Shown piece by piece: positions 8,701 through 16,991 of a stretch of DNA of 64,000 bases. Each line of letters opens with the position of its first letter. Position 1 is the first letter of the stretch. The position numbers were made by a program, and so were the translations under genes. Source of the DNA: CAYRVX01 sp964427875 (GTDB taxonomy: Bacteria; Planctomycetota; Phycisphaerae; SM23-33); contig CAYRVX010000020.1 in NCBI GenBank assembly GCA_964427875.1, positions 1 through 64,000 of the forward strand, read 5' to 3'. The notes beneath the pieces were generated by a model that was not told the DNA's origin, made no database searches, and was given only the letters and a program-made list of their open reading frames with translations.

Positions 8701-9420
8701 ATGAGGAACAGACGAATCGTGGTGGCGTCGGTGAGTTTGAGCTGCGTGCTTGTGATGGCGATGGCCTGGCCCTGCGAGGCGGCCCTCAGCAAGACATATG
8801 ACGCGGGCCTCGGGACCTTGCCCGACGCCCAGGGGTTTACGCTGCTTGACAGCGGCGGCTCGCCGCCGTGCACGATCCAGGGCGATTCCATGCATCAGGG
8901 CCTGACAAAGTGGGATGGCCAACAGTTGTGGACGTCCCTGGACATCCCCGTGGACCTTGACGTGGGTGCGGTCGTGGAGGCGGATGTGAAGATCATCTAC
9001 TCGAGTTGCTCGACGAGCTCGGGATACAAGATTGCCGGCTGGCACATGGGCGTCTCGGACGCCTTCAGGCGAGGATTCTCCCTCTTCATCGCGAGCGATG
9101 AGATCTTCCTCTGGAATCAACCGGAACTCCACCCCGAGTGCAGGGCTTTTGACCCGACAGATGGCTTCCATCACTACCGCCTTGTGATCACTGAGGGGGT
9201 GGGATCGCTGTTCATCGACGAGGTGCCCGACCCCTTCCTGAGCCTGCCTGTCGGGCCCCCCTGGGATCCTGCCGCGAATCGCGCACGATTCGGTGATAGC
9301 ACGTTCGACGGCCAAAGTGAATCCCTGTTGCGGTCGTTCTCCTACATCAACGTCCCGGAGCCCACCGCGCTATGGGTGCTGGCCTTGGGCGGGCTGGCGA
9401 TGATGCGGCGGAGGAAGTAG
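8701..9420 (+). CDS. PEP-CTERM sorting-domain secreted protein
   Basis: The 239-residue protein begins with a Sec signal peptide (MRNRRIVVASVSLSC...AWPCEA) after an excellent AAAGGAGAGG site. It ends in a PEP-CTERM tail: VPEP, a hydrophobic helix, then RRRK. Such tails are cut and anchored by exosortase at the envelope. The middle (about residues 60-205), with HYRLVITEGVGSLFIDE, resembles a concanavalin-A-like beta-sandwich, but I cannot name the family with certainty. It is probably a surface or extracellular-matrix protein. The gene appears to be monocistronic. Confidence 0.85.
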   Translation: MRNRRIVVASVSLSCVLVMAMAWPCEAALSKTYDAGLGTLPDAQGFTLLDSGGSPPCTIQGDSMHQGLTKWDGQQLWTSLDIPVDLDVGAVVEADVKIIYSSCSTSSGYKIAGWHMGVSDAFRRGFSLFIASDEIFLWNQPELHPECRAFDPTDGFHHYRLVITEGVGSLFIDEVPDPFLSLPVGPPWDPAANRARFGDSTFDGQSESLLRSFSYINVPEPTALWVLALGGLAMMRRRK

Positions 9421-9526
9421 GATCCCCCCGCAACTGATCGGGCCATTCGGGTCGGACCCTATTCTCGCCCGTCCTTCAGCGCCCCAGCCGCGCCTTCGGT
9501 TCCTTGGCCGGAGAGTTCCCGATACG

Positions 9527-9555
9527 TTGACACGGCGGGACACAGACGCGATGAT
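9527..9555 (+). promoter_or_regulatory. sigma-70-type promoter for the DUF1080 gene
   Basis: TTGACA (9527-9532) and GATGAT (9550-9555) are spaced 17 bp apart, 60 bp upstream of the ATG at 9616. The -35 box is perfect and the -10 box is acceptable. Confidence 0.5.
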
Positions 9556-9615
9556 TCCCCTCTCGCGACGGTTGGCGACCCGAACACGACACGGACAAGG
9601 CAAAGGAAGAACGAA

Positions 9616-10461
9616 ATGGCAAGAGCAGCCCGCGTACTCCCGTCCCTCCTGGCATGCGGGTTGGCGGCGGCACTCCCCTGCGCGGCGGAGGAGAAGAAGC
9701 CCTCCGAGCCGGCCGCGACGAGGCCGGAGCCGACGAACAAGATCGACGGCTACACCGACACGCCCATCCTCCCCGGCACGAAGTGGCACGTGCACGATCC
9801 CAGACGTCCCCAGCCGAAGTGGGTGCGGCCCAGGTACGACGGCAAACCCGTCCCGCCGCCGGCCGACGCGACCGTCCTGTTCGACGGCAAGGACCTCTCC
9901 AAGTGGAAGAACAAGAACTGGAAGGTCCGGGACGATTACATGCTCGTCACCAAGGGCAGCCAGACCAGCATCGATGAGCTCGGGGACATCCAACTGCACC
10001 TGGAGTGGTACATCCCCGCCGGGCTGAAGGGCCACGGACAGGGCCAGGGCAACAGCGGCGTGTACATGATGGGCAGGTACGAGATCCAGGTGCTCAACTG
10101 CTACGACAACCGGACCTACGCCGACGGCATGACGGCTGCGCTGTACGGCCAGGTGCCCCCGCTGGTCAACGCCTGCCGCAGGCCCGGGCAGTGGCAGAGC
10201 TACGACATCCACTTCAAGGCGCCGATCTTCAAGGACGGCAAGCTCGCCGAGGCCGCCTACGTCACCGTCTACCACAACAACGTCCTGGTGCACGACAACG
10301 CCAGGTTCCTCGGCGCGGGGGTCTGGCGGAAGGTCGCCCGCTACCGGCCGCACGGCCCGAAGGGCCCGATCTCCCTCCAGGCCCACGGCAGCCCGTTGCG
10401 CTACCGCAACATCTGGGTCCGCCCGCTGGAGAAGAAGCTCGGCGAGAAACGCAGCCCGTAG
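9616..10461 (+). CDS. secreted DUF1080 (3-keto-disaccharide hydrolase) family protein
   Basis: The 281-residue protein has a cleavable signal peptide (MARAARVLPSLLACGLAAALPCAAEE) and a DUF1080 beta-sandwich. Typical features are VLFDGKDLSKW near residue 95, LHLEWYIP, GNSGVYMMGRYEIQVLNCYDN, and the closing SLQAHGSPLRYRNIWVRPL. Proteins of this family are heavily expanded in planctomycetes; some cleave 3-keto-glycosides. The start follows an AAGGAAGAACG ribosome-binding site. The protein is probably periplasmic or extracellular and involved in polysaccharide breakdown. Confidence 0.9.
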   Translation: MARAARVLPSLLACGLAAALPCAAEEKKPSEPAATRPEPTNKIDGYTDTPILPGTKWHVHDPRRPQPKWVRPRYDGKPVPPPADATVLFDGKDLSKWKNKNWKVRDDYMLVTKGSQTSIDELGDIQLHLEWYIPAGLKGHGQGQGNSGVYMMGRYEIQVLNCYDNRTYADGMTAALYGQVPPLVNACRRPGQWQSYDIHFKAPIFKDGKLAEAAYVTVYHNNVLVHDNARFLGAGVWRKVARYRPHGPKGPISLQAHGSPLRYRNIWVRPLEKKLGEKRSP

Positions 10462-10509
10462 CTGGGACGACCACTCCGGCAGGACGGCGGACCGGCGCGA
10501 CAGAGGCCC

Positions 10510-10884
10510 TCAAGGTGCCTGGCCGGCAGGCGGATCGCCCCGCTTGGGGGGCTCGGGAGGAACGAGCGGCTCAAGGCGGTCCATCAAGTCAGGAACATCG
10601 CGCTGGGCGATCTGCCAGATGGTCTCCAGGTCGAGGCGGAAGTACTCGTGGACGATCCTGTGCCTCAGGCTGACGATGTCGCGCCAGGGGATCTCCGGAT
10701 GCGATATCTTGAAGTCATCGGAGATGCTCCGGGCCGCTTCCCCAATGATCTCCAGCTCCATACATAGGGCAGTCTGGAGCTTTCGGTCCTTGAGGAACTC
10801 GTCGCGAGAGACGCCGCGGATGAACTCAAGGGCCTCGCGGCAGGCAAGCAGGACGTCGAGCAGTCGTGCCTCATCCCGCCGCAT
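10510..10884 (-). CDS. hepT: HepT-like ribonuclease toxin (DUF86)
   Basis: The 124-residue helical protein carries the HEPN signature RX4-6HXY as RHRIVHEY near residue 73. In HepT toxins this motif forms the RNase active site at the dimer interface. The start codon overlaps the 3' end of the upstream nucleotidyltransferase gene by 14 bp, the standard MntA-HepT arrangement. In characterised pairs MntA polyAMPylates a tyrosine in or beside this motif, and the Tyr is present. The C-terminal tail (PPEPPKRGDPPAGQAP) may come from read-through into a GCCTGGCCGGCAGGC-type palindrome. Confidence 0.87.
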   Translation of the reverse strand: MRRDEARLLDVLLACREALEFIRGVSRDEFLKDRKLQTALCMELEIIGEAARSISDDFKISHPEIPWRDIVSLRHRIVHEYFRLDLETIWQIAQRDVPDLMDRLEPLVPPEPPKRGDPPAGQAP

Positions 10885-11185
10885 GGATCGTCTCCACGTG
10901 CTTGAGGATGTGCTCGCGGCGGATGTAGTTGCGGCTCTGCTCGACGGATTTCCTCGTGATCAGATCGACGTCTCGGCCGAACAGGGCCCTCAGCTCGTCC
11001 TCCATGCGGCACAGGTCGAACAGCCCCGGATGGGCGTCTTCGGCGAAGCTCACCAGCACGTCGACGTCGCTGTCGGGGCCGAAGTCCTCCCGCAGCACCG
11101 AGCCGAACAGGGCCAGTTCGGTGATCCGCCACCTGCGGCAGAACTCGGCGATCTTCTCCCGGTCGATCCGCACGTTCGCGCCCAT
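10871..11185 (-). CDS. mntA: MntA-type minimal nucleotidyltransferase antitoxin
   Basis: The 104-residue protein is a DNA polymerase beta-like nucleotidyltransferase with the motif GSVLREDFGPDSDVDVLV (GSX10DXD). This is the signature of the MntA antitoxin that AMPylates HepT. I start at the ATG giving MGANVRIDREK; an upstream in-frame ATG at 11230 would add residues that look non-coding. The gene is transcribed away from the RelE/ParE-type pair that begins at 11317, so the two modules share a 130-bp intergenic region. Confidence 0.87.
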   Translation of the reverse strand: MGANVRIDREKIAEFCRRWRITELALFGSVLREDFGPDSDVDVLVSFAEDAHPGLFDLCRMEDELRALFGRDVDLITRKSVEQSRNYIRREHILKHVETIHAAG

Positions 11186-11316
11186 GGCAACAGCACCTCT
11201 TGCAGACATCCTATCATGGTCCCAGGCCATTTGCCCGAGAAACAGATGGACTTGAGCTTATCCTTGGGGATTCTCACGCCGTCGTCCGGTATAATGGCTT
11301 CGAAAGGACAGCCAAA

Positions 11317-11499
11317 ATGACGGTGAAAGAGACTGCCAGGAACGTCATCGACGCCCTGCCTGACGACGCCAGCATGGACGACATCATCCACGCCCTCTAC
11401 GTGCAGGCCAAGTTCGCCAACGGGGAGCAGCAGATTCGCGAGGGCCGGGGGGTACCTCACGAGGAGGCAAAGCAGAGGCTCCAGAAATGGGTCAAGTGA
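11317..11499 (+). CDS. antitoxin of a RelE/ParE-type toxin-antitoxin pair
   Basis: The 60-residue protein (MTVKETARNVIDALPDDAS...QRLQKWVK) matches the size and helical character of short antitoxins that precede ParE-like toxins in planctomycetes and cyanobacteria. The motif ALYVQAKFANGEQQIREG is typical of them. A TATAAT box at 11290-11295 lies just upstream, with only a poor -35 region. The 3' end overlaps the toxin gene by 13 bp, indicating translational coupling. The assignment depends mainly on the toxin neighbour. Confidence 0.8.
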   Translation: MTVKETARNVIDALPDDASMDDIIHALYVQAKFANGEQQIREGRGVPHEEAKQRLQKWVK

Positions 11500-11774
11500 T
11501 CTGGTCGGCCTCGGCCCTGGAAGATGTCGATTCCATCGCGGAGTACATTGCTCGCGATTCGGAGGATGAGGCGGCCCTCTTCGCCACGCGACTCATCGAG
11601 GCCACGGATCGACTGGCGAGATTCCCGGAGTCCGGCCGCATCATCCCTGAGATCTCGCAGACCTCCTGCCGTGAGATCTTCGTCGGCTCCTACCGGATCA
11701 TGTACCGAATCGAAGGCGAGGAGATCTGGATTACGGGAGTCGTTCACGGCGCCCGGAACTGGCACCCGGAATAG
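11487..11774 (+). CDS. RelE/ParE-family toxin
   Basis: The 95-residue protein has the RelE/ParE fold signature: an N-terminal strand followed by ALEDVDSIAEYIARDS, then RLARFPESGRIIPE, REIFVGSYRIMYRIEGEEIWITGVVHGAR. Members are either ribosome-dependent mRNA interferases (RelE) or gyrase poisons (ParE); the sequence alone does not settle which. The start overlaps the antitoxin stop. After it, a 31-codon GTG reading frame at 11827-11922 is present but not convincing. Confidence 0.88.
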   Translation: MGQVIWSASALEDVDSIAEYIARDSEDEAALFATRLIEATDRLARFPESGRIIPEISQTSCREIFVGSYRIMYRIEGEEIWITGVVHGARNWHPE

Positions 11775-11914
11775 GGGAAGGCAGGAACACGCCTGAGACT
11801 CGCCTCTCTCGCGAGCGGAACCATCCGTGTCAAAGCGCCGCTACAGCCTGATCTTCGACCCCGAGGCACGGCGCGAGTATTGGAACCAGTACAGATATCG
11901 ACGACGATGGGAGG

Positions 11915-14900
11915 TCACTTGATCTCGCGGGCGCCGCGGCGGCAGGGCTTGCGGGCCCGGTAGAGCTCGATGCGGCGGGCGATGCGTTCGGCCATCTGGC
12001 GCCGGCCGGCGGCCTTGGCGAGGTCGCGGGCCTTGGTGGCGGTGGCGACGGCCTCGTCGAACTGCCCGACCTCGGCCTGTGCGGCGGCCAGGGCGTCGAG
12101 CACGTCCGGCTGGCGATTCTTCGTGAACTTGCAGGCCATCCGCGCGAGGCGAAGCGCCTCGGCGCCGTTTCGAACGGCCTGCTCGTCGGAGGTCGCCAGC
12201 ACCCAGGCCAGCTCGCTCATCGCCTCCGGCCAGGCGGGCCTCCTGGCCAGCGCCCGTCGGAAGTGGACGACGGCCTCGCGGTCCTGCCCGAGGCGGACCA
12301 GCCTCGTGGCGAGGTTGTAGTGCCGCGGCGCGGTGGGCTCGAGCTTGACGGCCGCGGCGAAGTGGATGACCGCCTCGCTCAGCCGGTCGAGCTTGGAGAG
12401 GGCGACGGCGATGTTGTTGTGCGCCCCGGCGCGCCGCGGCTGGACGGCCAGGACCTTCCTGTAGTGGGCGACTGCCTCGGCGTACTCCTCCTGGAGGAGC
12501 ATCGCGTACGCCAGCCGCTCGCGCGTGGCCCAGTCGCCCGGGCGCAGCGAGACGGCCTTGGCGTAATGCGTGGTGGCCCGGTTGAGCCGCTGGAGCCGCT
12601 GAAGGACGACGCCCAGGTCGCGGTGGGCGTCGGCGAGGCGATCGTCCAGTTGGACGGCCCGCTCGAGCGGCCCAAGGGCGTCGGCGTACTGCTTCCTCGC
12701 CAGCAGCGCCTCCCCGAGCACCAGGTGCGTCACCGCCACGTGAGGGGCCAGCTCGACGGCCCGGCGATAGTGCTTCATCGCCTCGTCGTGCTCATTGCGG
12801 CCGGCAAGGAGGGCGGCGAGGTCCATGTGGATCGCGTAGTCCTCGCGGACGTCGAGCGCCTCGCGGAAGCGGGCGACGGCCTCGTCGGTCCTGTTCTGGC
12901 GGCTCAGCAGCTTGGCCAGGTTGCGCAGCGCGCCGACGTGGTCGGGGTGGTCTCGCAGGACGGTCGCGAAATGCCCCGCCGCCCGCTCGACGTGCCCCTG
13001 CCGGGCCAGGGCGATGGCCAGGTTCGTCCGCGCGTCGGCATGGTCGCCGTGGGCCTCAAGCACCTCGCGGAAGAGCGAGATCGCCTCGTCGAGACGGCCC
13101 TTGAGCAGCCGCGCCACGCCGAGGTTGTTTCGCGCGTCCAGGTCGCGGGGCATGATGTCCAGCGAGGCGGAGAGCTGCTCGATCGCCTCGTCGAGCCGGC
13201 CGGCCTCGATGAGCCCCAGGCCGAAGTTCTTGTGGGCCTGGGCGCTGCCGGGAAGCAGGCGCAGGAGCATCCGCCACTGCCGGCCCGCGGCCTCGTAGTC
13301 GCGGAAGTTCTGGAGGCACAGCGCGAGGTTGGCCCGCAGCAGCACGTCTTCCTTGTCGCGCTCCAGCGCCGCCTCGTAGGCGGCAAGCGTCTCGGCGCGG
13401 GCCTCGGGCAGCGTGAAGCGCCTGAGGCGCTCGATCTCGGCCCGCCGGATCGCCTGCCACTTCTCGTGGTCGAGCTGGAAGGTGAACGGCGGGCGGGCCG
13501 TGATCCGCTCCATCGAGCTCGCCAGCCGGTACCGCTCCCAACCCGTGAAGGCAAGAAGCCGCTCGCACGTCTCCATCGGCAGGGGCTCGGGCCCGCCGGC
13601 CGAGAGCCGCGCGATCGCGGCCGGCAGAATCGCCGCCACCTTGCCGAACACCGCCGCGGCGATCGTGTAATTGCCCTTAAACGTCATGTGCACGTGCTCG
13701 TGGAACAGCTCGCGGCCGATGAGGCCGTGGCTGTTCGCGTCGCCTCGTTCGGCCGCCCGCTCGGCGTCCACGAAGTACACGCCCTGCCCTTCCCCGCCGG
13801 CCGCCACCTCGCGGATCACGCGGTTGATCTGCGTGTCCCCGCGGAAGCGCAGCGCGTCCAGGTCGCGCGCCCGGATGAAGTGCTCCCGGGCCTCGCCGTA
13901 CCGCCCGCCGGCCAGGTACGCATGCCCCAGCCGGTAGTGAAGCTCGGCGTAGCGGTCGTCGATCTTCGCGGCCGCGAGGTACTGCTCGACGGCCTGATCG
14001 TGCCGCCCGAGCCCCGCCAGGGCCGCACCGGCGTCGTGGAGCTCCTGCCACCGCTGCCTGTCCGCCGCGGCCAGGCCCGGACGGTGCATCGAATGGAACG
14101 GCGCGCAGTCCCTCAGGTTGGTGGCCACCGTGCAGAGGATGACCGGGGCCTTGGCGTTTCGCCCCGCTTCGATGATGTCCAGCAGGTTCCGGCGGAAGTG
14201 CTCGCAGGTCTTCTCCAGGCGGGGATCGTCGGCGGCGACGTAGTTCCCGACGAACGTCTCCATGCCCTTCCAGACCTCGACGCGGCCGCCCTGCCTGACG
14301 TAACGGATCGCGTTGCCGATCAACTGCCCCAGCCGCGTGGTCTTCACCCACATGCTCGTGCGAATCGTGGACAGGTCCGGCGAGAAGCCCGCGAACGTGT
14401 CGCTCAGCCCGTACGGCCCGACGACCTCGTTGTTGCCGAGGTAGACGACGAACAGATCGCCGTCGCAGGCGGCGGCCTCGAGTGCGATCGCGCGGGCGAC
14501 GTGCGAGTTCATGGCCTCCATCGCGGCGTTGATGACCTCGAACCGCACGCCGGGGTAGCGCTGGCGAAGCATGGCCTCGAGGATCCGCGGGAAGCTGAAG
14601 GACGGCTCGGGCGAGCCCATGGCCGCCGAGCCGCCGAAGACGAAGACGCGATACGCCCCGGCGGGCTTTCTCGCGGTGAACCGCGCCGGCACGGGCGGCC
14701 GGGCGCCCGTCGGGGGAAAGAAACGCCAGGCGAACTTCTGATTGGTCGTGCGGGCCGCCCGCCCGTCGATCTGGGCATCGAGCTTCACGAAGAAGTCGGT
14801 CTGGAACCCGAAGCCCACCAGCCGCAGCAGAAGCTCCAGCAGCAGGAAGAACGCCGCGGGGATGAGGGTCATGGAGATCAGGCGGAAGGCCCACTTCCGC

Positions 14901-14971
14901 GGGCCGCCCCGCCCGGCGGGGCCGCCCGGCTCGGCCTTTGCCGTCTTGTCTGCTCTCGCGTCCGGTTCCAT
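11915..14971 (-). CDS. membrane-anchored SGNH-hydrolase-like domain fused to a long TPR array
   Basis: The protein has about 1018 residues, starting at MEPDARADKT. One transmembrane helix lies at about 31-55 (LISMTLIPAAFFLLLELLLR). An SGNH-like domain follows, with block I as FGGSAAMG near residue 113, VYLGNNEVVG as the usual GxND block, and HMTFKGNYTIA as a likely catalytic-His region near 430. After a short TPR segment inside the domain, roughly the last 500 residues are about 13 TPR repeats (for example DARNNLGVARLLKGRLDEAI). SGNH-like domains of this type (AlgX/ALGX-like) occur in cell-surface polysaccharide acetylation. Its partner genes are not obvious here. Confidence 0.85.
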   Translation of the reverse strand: MEPDARADKTAKAEPGGPAGRGGPRKWAFRLISMTLIPAAFFLLLELLLRLVGFGFQTDFFVKLDAQIDGRAARTTNQKFAWRFFPPTGARPPVPARFTARKPAGAYRVFVFGGSAAMGSPEPSFSFPRILEAMLRQRYPGVRFEVINAAMEAMNSHVARAIALEAAACDGDLFVVYLGNNEVVGPYGLSDTFAGFSPDLSTIRTSMWVKTTRLGQLIGNAIRYVRQGGRVEVWKGMETFVGNYVAADDPRLEKTCEHFRRNLLDIIEAGRNAKAPVILCTVATNLRDCAPFHSMHRPGLAAADRQRWQELHDAGAALAGLGRHDQAVEQYLAAAKIDDRYAELHYRLGHAYLAGGRYGEAREHFIRARDLDALRFRGDTQINRVIREVAAGGEGQGVYFVDAERAAERGDANSHGLIGRELFHEHVHMTFKGNYTIAAAVFGKVAAILPAAIARLSAGGPEPLPMETCERLLAFTGWERYRLASSMERITARPPFTFQLDHEKWQAIRRAEIERLRRFTLPEARAETLAAYEAALERDKEDVLLRANLALCLQNFRDYEAAGRQWRMLLRLLPGSAQAHKNFGLGLIEAGRLDEAIEQLSASLDIMPRDLDARNNLGVARLLKGRLDEAISLFREVLEAHGDHADARTNLAIALARQGHVERAAGHFATVLRDHPDHVGALRNLAKLLSRQNRTDEAVARFREALDVREDYAIHMDLAALLAGRNEHDEAMKHYRRAVELAPHVAVTHLVLGEALLARKQYADALGPLERAVQLDDRLADAHRDLGVVLQRLQRLNRATTHYAKAVSLRPGDWATRERLAYAMLLQEEYAEAVAHYRKVLAVQPRRAGAHNNIAVALSKLDRLSEAVIHFAAAVKLEPTAPRHYNLATRLVRLGQDREAVVHFRRALARRPAWPEAMSELAWVLATSDEQAVRNGAEALRLARMACKFTKNRQPDVLDALAAAQAEVGQFDEAVATATKARDLAKAAGRRQMAERIARRIELYRARKPCRRGAREIK

Positions 14972-15209
14972 GCTCCAACTGCTCGCGCGGATGCCCGTAC
15001 AATCAACGCCCGATCGACAGAAGCGGAACTGGACATTATACCGCCCCGATCGCGGAAAATCCTCGGCGGGGGCAGGAAGCATCAGCGTTTTGGGGATGCG
15101 GGCGGAATAGTCCCGGAACGGGGCATATGTTGGCCTGAATGCGCCGCCGGCACTCCGGCCGCCCATCACCGCGGACGTGTCCCGCTATTGCCGTCGCATA
15201 CCGGAACGT

Positions 15210-16760
15210 CTACTTGCCCCGGCGCCACGGCAGCTGCTTCCACCATATTGCGCCGCCGTGGTTCTTCCGTGGAGCGCCCGGAGTGGAGCGGCCCTTCTCA
15301 ACGTACCGCCGCAGCACGCTCGTCAGGTCCTTTACCACCTCGGGATGGTCCTTGATCAGGTTGCTCGTTTCCTTGCGGTCCCTGGACAGGTCGTAGAGCT
15401 GCCACTTCGGAAGGCCCTTCTTGACCGCGGCTGCGTCCTTCGGCTCGCTCCAGCCGCCGGATCCCGCGGAGAACTGGAGCTTCCACTTGCCCTTGCGCAC
15501 GACGAACACGCCGGATATCGAGTGGCAGATGACCGCCTCGTGCAGCGGCTCCTTGACGGCCTCTCCCTTCAGTACCGGCAAGAGGCTGACGCTGTCCTCC
15601 GCGGCCGTCTCGGGCAGTTTCACCCCGACAGCATCGGCGCAGGTCGCCATGATATCCACCAGCGAGATGGTCTGGTCCGATTTGCCGCCGGCCTTGATCC
15701 TGCCGGGCCAACGAACGATGAAAGGCACGCGGTGCCCGCCCTCATAGGCGTCCGCCTTCATGCCCCGCCAGTGATTCTGAAGATCCGTGTTCTTCTTCCG
15801 CAGTCCGGCGAAGTCACATTTTGGGGACGTTCCGTTATCGGCCGCGAAAAACACCAGCGTATTGTCGGCAACACCATTCGCGTCCAACGCCTTCAATACC
15901 CGCCCGACACACCAGTCGGTCTGCATCAGGAAATCCGCATAGCGGCTGATGCCGCTCTTGCCCAGGAACGCCTTCGACGGGGCGATCGGGGTGTGGGGAG
16001 ACGTCATCGGGAAGTAGAGAAAGAACGGCTTTCCCTTCGCCGCATTCTCGCCAATGTACTGGACGCACTTCTCGGTTATCTTCGGCAGCACGTCCTCCAG
16101 CTTCCAGCCCTCCATACCTATCCCCCGGCCGCAGTAGTAGTGCGCGGCAAAGGAGACGCGCTTGTTGGGAATCCCCTGCGTCTTGTCGTTCTCGATCCAG
16201 ACGAACGGCTGCCAGTTCGGAACATCGTCGCCGAAGTAATAATCGAAGCCGCGGGCGGTGGGGCCGCCCTCCATGTTCCTGCTGAAATCTACCTCATTGG
16301 CCTTGGTGGTGAATCCGCCGCCCTTCTTCGGCCAGTTCCACCCCAGATGCCACTTGCCGATGCAGGCCGTGCCGTACCCCTTGTTCTTCAGCATACGCGG
16401 CAGTGTCAACCGGTCTGCCTCGATCAGCGGACGCTCCCACTGGCTCACAATCCCCCGTTTGAGGCGGCTTCTCCACGAGTACCTTCCCGTCAATACGCCG
16501 TAGCGTGTCGGCGAGCACACGGCAGAGCCGGAGTGCGCGTCCGTGAAGTGCATTCCCTGGCTCAGCAGGTTGTTGAGATGGGGGGTGGGGATTCCGCATT
16601 TCTCATTGAGGGACGCCACGGAATCTATCCCCATGTCATCGGCCAGGATCAGGACGATGTTCGGCTTGCTGCCGCCGTCGTCCGACCGGGCCAATCGCCC
16701 CGTGACCGCCGCGACCCCCGCAACACCTGCCAGTCTCAGGAAGTCTCGTCGTGTAATCAT
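15210..16760 (-). CDS. Tat-exported sulfatase
   Basis: The 516-residue protein starts MITRRDFLRLAGVAGVA, a twin-arginine signal. The sulfatase core follows: PNIVLILADDMG (metal-binding Asp pair near 40-42), CSPTR at about residues 82-86 (the C-x-P-x-R formylglycine signature), GKWHLG, FFLYFPMTSPHTPIAPS and TLVFFAADNGT. It probably removes sulfate esters from sulfated polysaccharides in the periplasm after Cys-to-formylglycine maturation. The gene is divergent from a glycoside hydrolase at 16992, with 230 bp between them, which suggests shared control of a polysaccharide-degradation unit. Confidence 0.95.
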   Translation of the reverse strand: MITRRDFLRLAGVAGVAAVTGRLARSDDGGSKPNIVLILADDMGIDSVASLNEKCGIPTPHLNNLLSQGMHFTDAHSGSAVCSPTRYGVLTGRYSWRSRLKRGIVSQWERPLIEADRLTLPRMLKNKGYGTACIGKWHLGWNWPKKGGGFTTKANEVDFSRNMEGGPTARGFDYYFGDDVPNWQPFVWIENDKTQGIPNKRVSFAAHYYCGRGIGMEGWKLEDVLPKITEKCVQYIGENAAKGKPFFLYFPMTSPHTPIAPSKAFLGKSGISRYADFLMQTDWCVGRVLKALDANGVADNTLVFFAADNGTSPKCDFAGLRKKNTDLQNHWRGMKADAYEGGHRVPFIVRWPGRIKAGGKSDQTISLVDIMATCADAVGVKLPETAAEDSVSLLPVLKGEAVKEPLHEAVICHSISGVFVVRKGKWKLQFSAGSGGWSEPKDAAAVKKGLPKWQLYDLSRDRKETSNLIKDHPEVVKDLTSVLRRYVEKGRSTPGAPRKNHGGAIWWKQLPWRRGK

Positions 16761-16991
16761 GGAATCCTCTCTCTGTTCACCGGTGCACCGAACGCCCACT
16801 TCCACCGGCATTTCCCAGATAGCGTCGCGCCCACGCCCATCGCGGGCCTTCTCGATGATTCTATCGCGTTTCCGGCATGGTTCAAACGAATGCTCCCGCC
16901 GGCAGAGGCTTGCTCCCGCGGGCGAGGCGGACGTACGATGATCGCCCGTAGGATTCACGCCTCAGCAGGCCCTGGGATGGAGAACGCCGAG

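Noticed and set aside
11827..11922. A 31-codon GTG frame after the RelE/ParE-type toxin
   Set aside because: It is short, has no ribosome-binding site, overlaps the end of the convergent TPR gene and matches nothing I know.
12263..15355. A 1030-codon open frame on the plus strand opposite the TPR gene
   Set aside because: It mirrors the TPR gene and lacks any domain; the minus-strand TPR repeats are clear.
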